Position numbers and translations under genes: made by a program
NCBI GenBank assembly: GCA_964597945.1
Contig: CAZRAD010000135.1
Span: 1 to 6,658 of the forward strand
DNA: 6,658 nucleotides
Direction: 5' to 3'
Origin: JAPEKQ01 sp964597945
GTDB taxonomy: Bacteria > Joyebacterota > Joyebacteria > Joyebacterales > Joyebacteraceae
Shown: piece by piece, positions 6,575 through 6,658 of the stretch
Layout: every line of letters begins with the position of its first letter
Position numbering within the stretch: position 1 is the stretch's first letter
The notes under the pieces: model-generated
Told to the model about the DNA's origin: nothing
Seen by the model: only the letters and a program-made list of their open reading frames with translations
Databases searched by the model: none

Positions 6575-6620
6575 GGATTCGAGGATGGCCTGTCTCACAT
6601 TCAGCTTCAGACGTGCGGAA

Positions 6621-6649
6621 GCATCGCCTGTTCGATGCGTCGGTGTCAA
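6621..6649 (-). promoter_or_regulatory. Perfect -35 box followed by an inverted repeat, upstream of the lipoprotein gene
   Basis: On the minus strand TTGACA (6644-6649) matches the sigma70 -35 in all six bases. At 18-base spacing the -10 candidate is GATGCT, only 3 of 6. The spacer and -10 region contain a perfect inverted repeat, GCATCG (6633-6638) and CGATGC (6621-6626), with a six-base gap. This could be an operator over a weak -10, or the true promoter could lie outside the window. Confidence 0.4.
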
Positions 6650-6658
6650 GCGCGGTTC

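Noticed and set aside
1..6658. A true type IX secretion locus, CRISPR array, mobile element, tRNA or rRNA
   Set aside because: No secretion machinery component, repeat-spacer array, transposase, terminal repeats or RNA-gene pattern was found; only possible cargo proteins are present.

Overview
The window reads as a stretch of a GC-rich (roughly 60-65% by eye) Gram-negative genome. Four protein genes are visible, all with export signals, and one is an outer-membrane-type lipoprotein with an OmpA/Pal domain. Two complete genes end in an FlgD-like Ig module of the type seen in Bacteroidota type IX sorting domains and very often in uncultured FCB-group lineages (Eisenbacteria, Latescibacterota, Krumholzibacteria and similar). 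The high GC and domain style favour one of those candidate phyla over Bacteroidota itself. That placement is inference.

Layout. (1) 1-709, minus: 5' part of a secreted right-handed beta-helix protein, cut by the window edge. (2) 710-943: a divergent intergenic region with an AT-rich promoter candidate for gene 1, a better promoter for gene 2, and an 8-bp inverted repeat over the latter. (3) 944-3322, plus: a complete 792-aa gingipain-like (C25) cysteine peptidase with propeptide, catalytic domain, Ig-like domain and FlgD-like tail. (4) 3327-5672, minus: a complete 781-aa multidomain protein with a papain-fold C39-like peptidase, beta-helix, fibronectin-III-like domain and FlgD-like tail; its stop lies 4 bases from the stop of gene 2. 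(5) 5673-5887: promoter of gene 3, short direct repeats, and a hairpin terminator for gene 4. (6) 5888-6562, minus: a complete 224-aa YiaD-like lipoprotein with glycine zipper and OmpA domain. (7) 6563-6658: its upstream region, with a perfect TTGACA and a 6-bp inverted repeat.

How the genes may relate. All four products are predicted to leave the cytoplasm. Two cysteine peptidases of unrelated folds (caspase-like and papain-like) share a C-terminal tail that could target both to the same export or anchoring route. The beta-helix of gene 1 is the same kind of module as the one inside gene 3. Each gene appears to have its own promoter, so this is a cluster of cell-surface functions and not an operon. 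No RNA gene, mobile element, CRISPR array or origin was seen.
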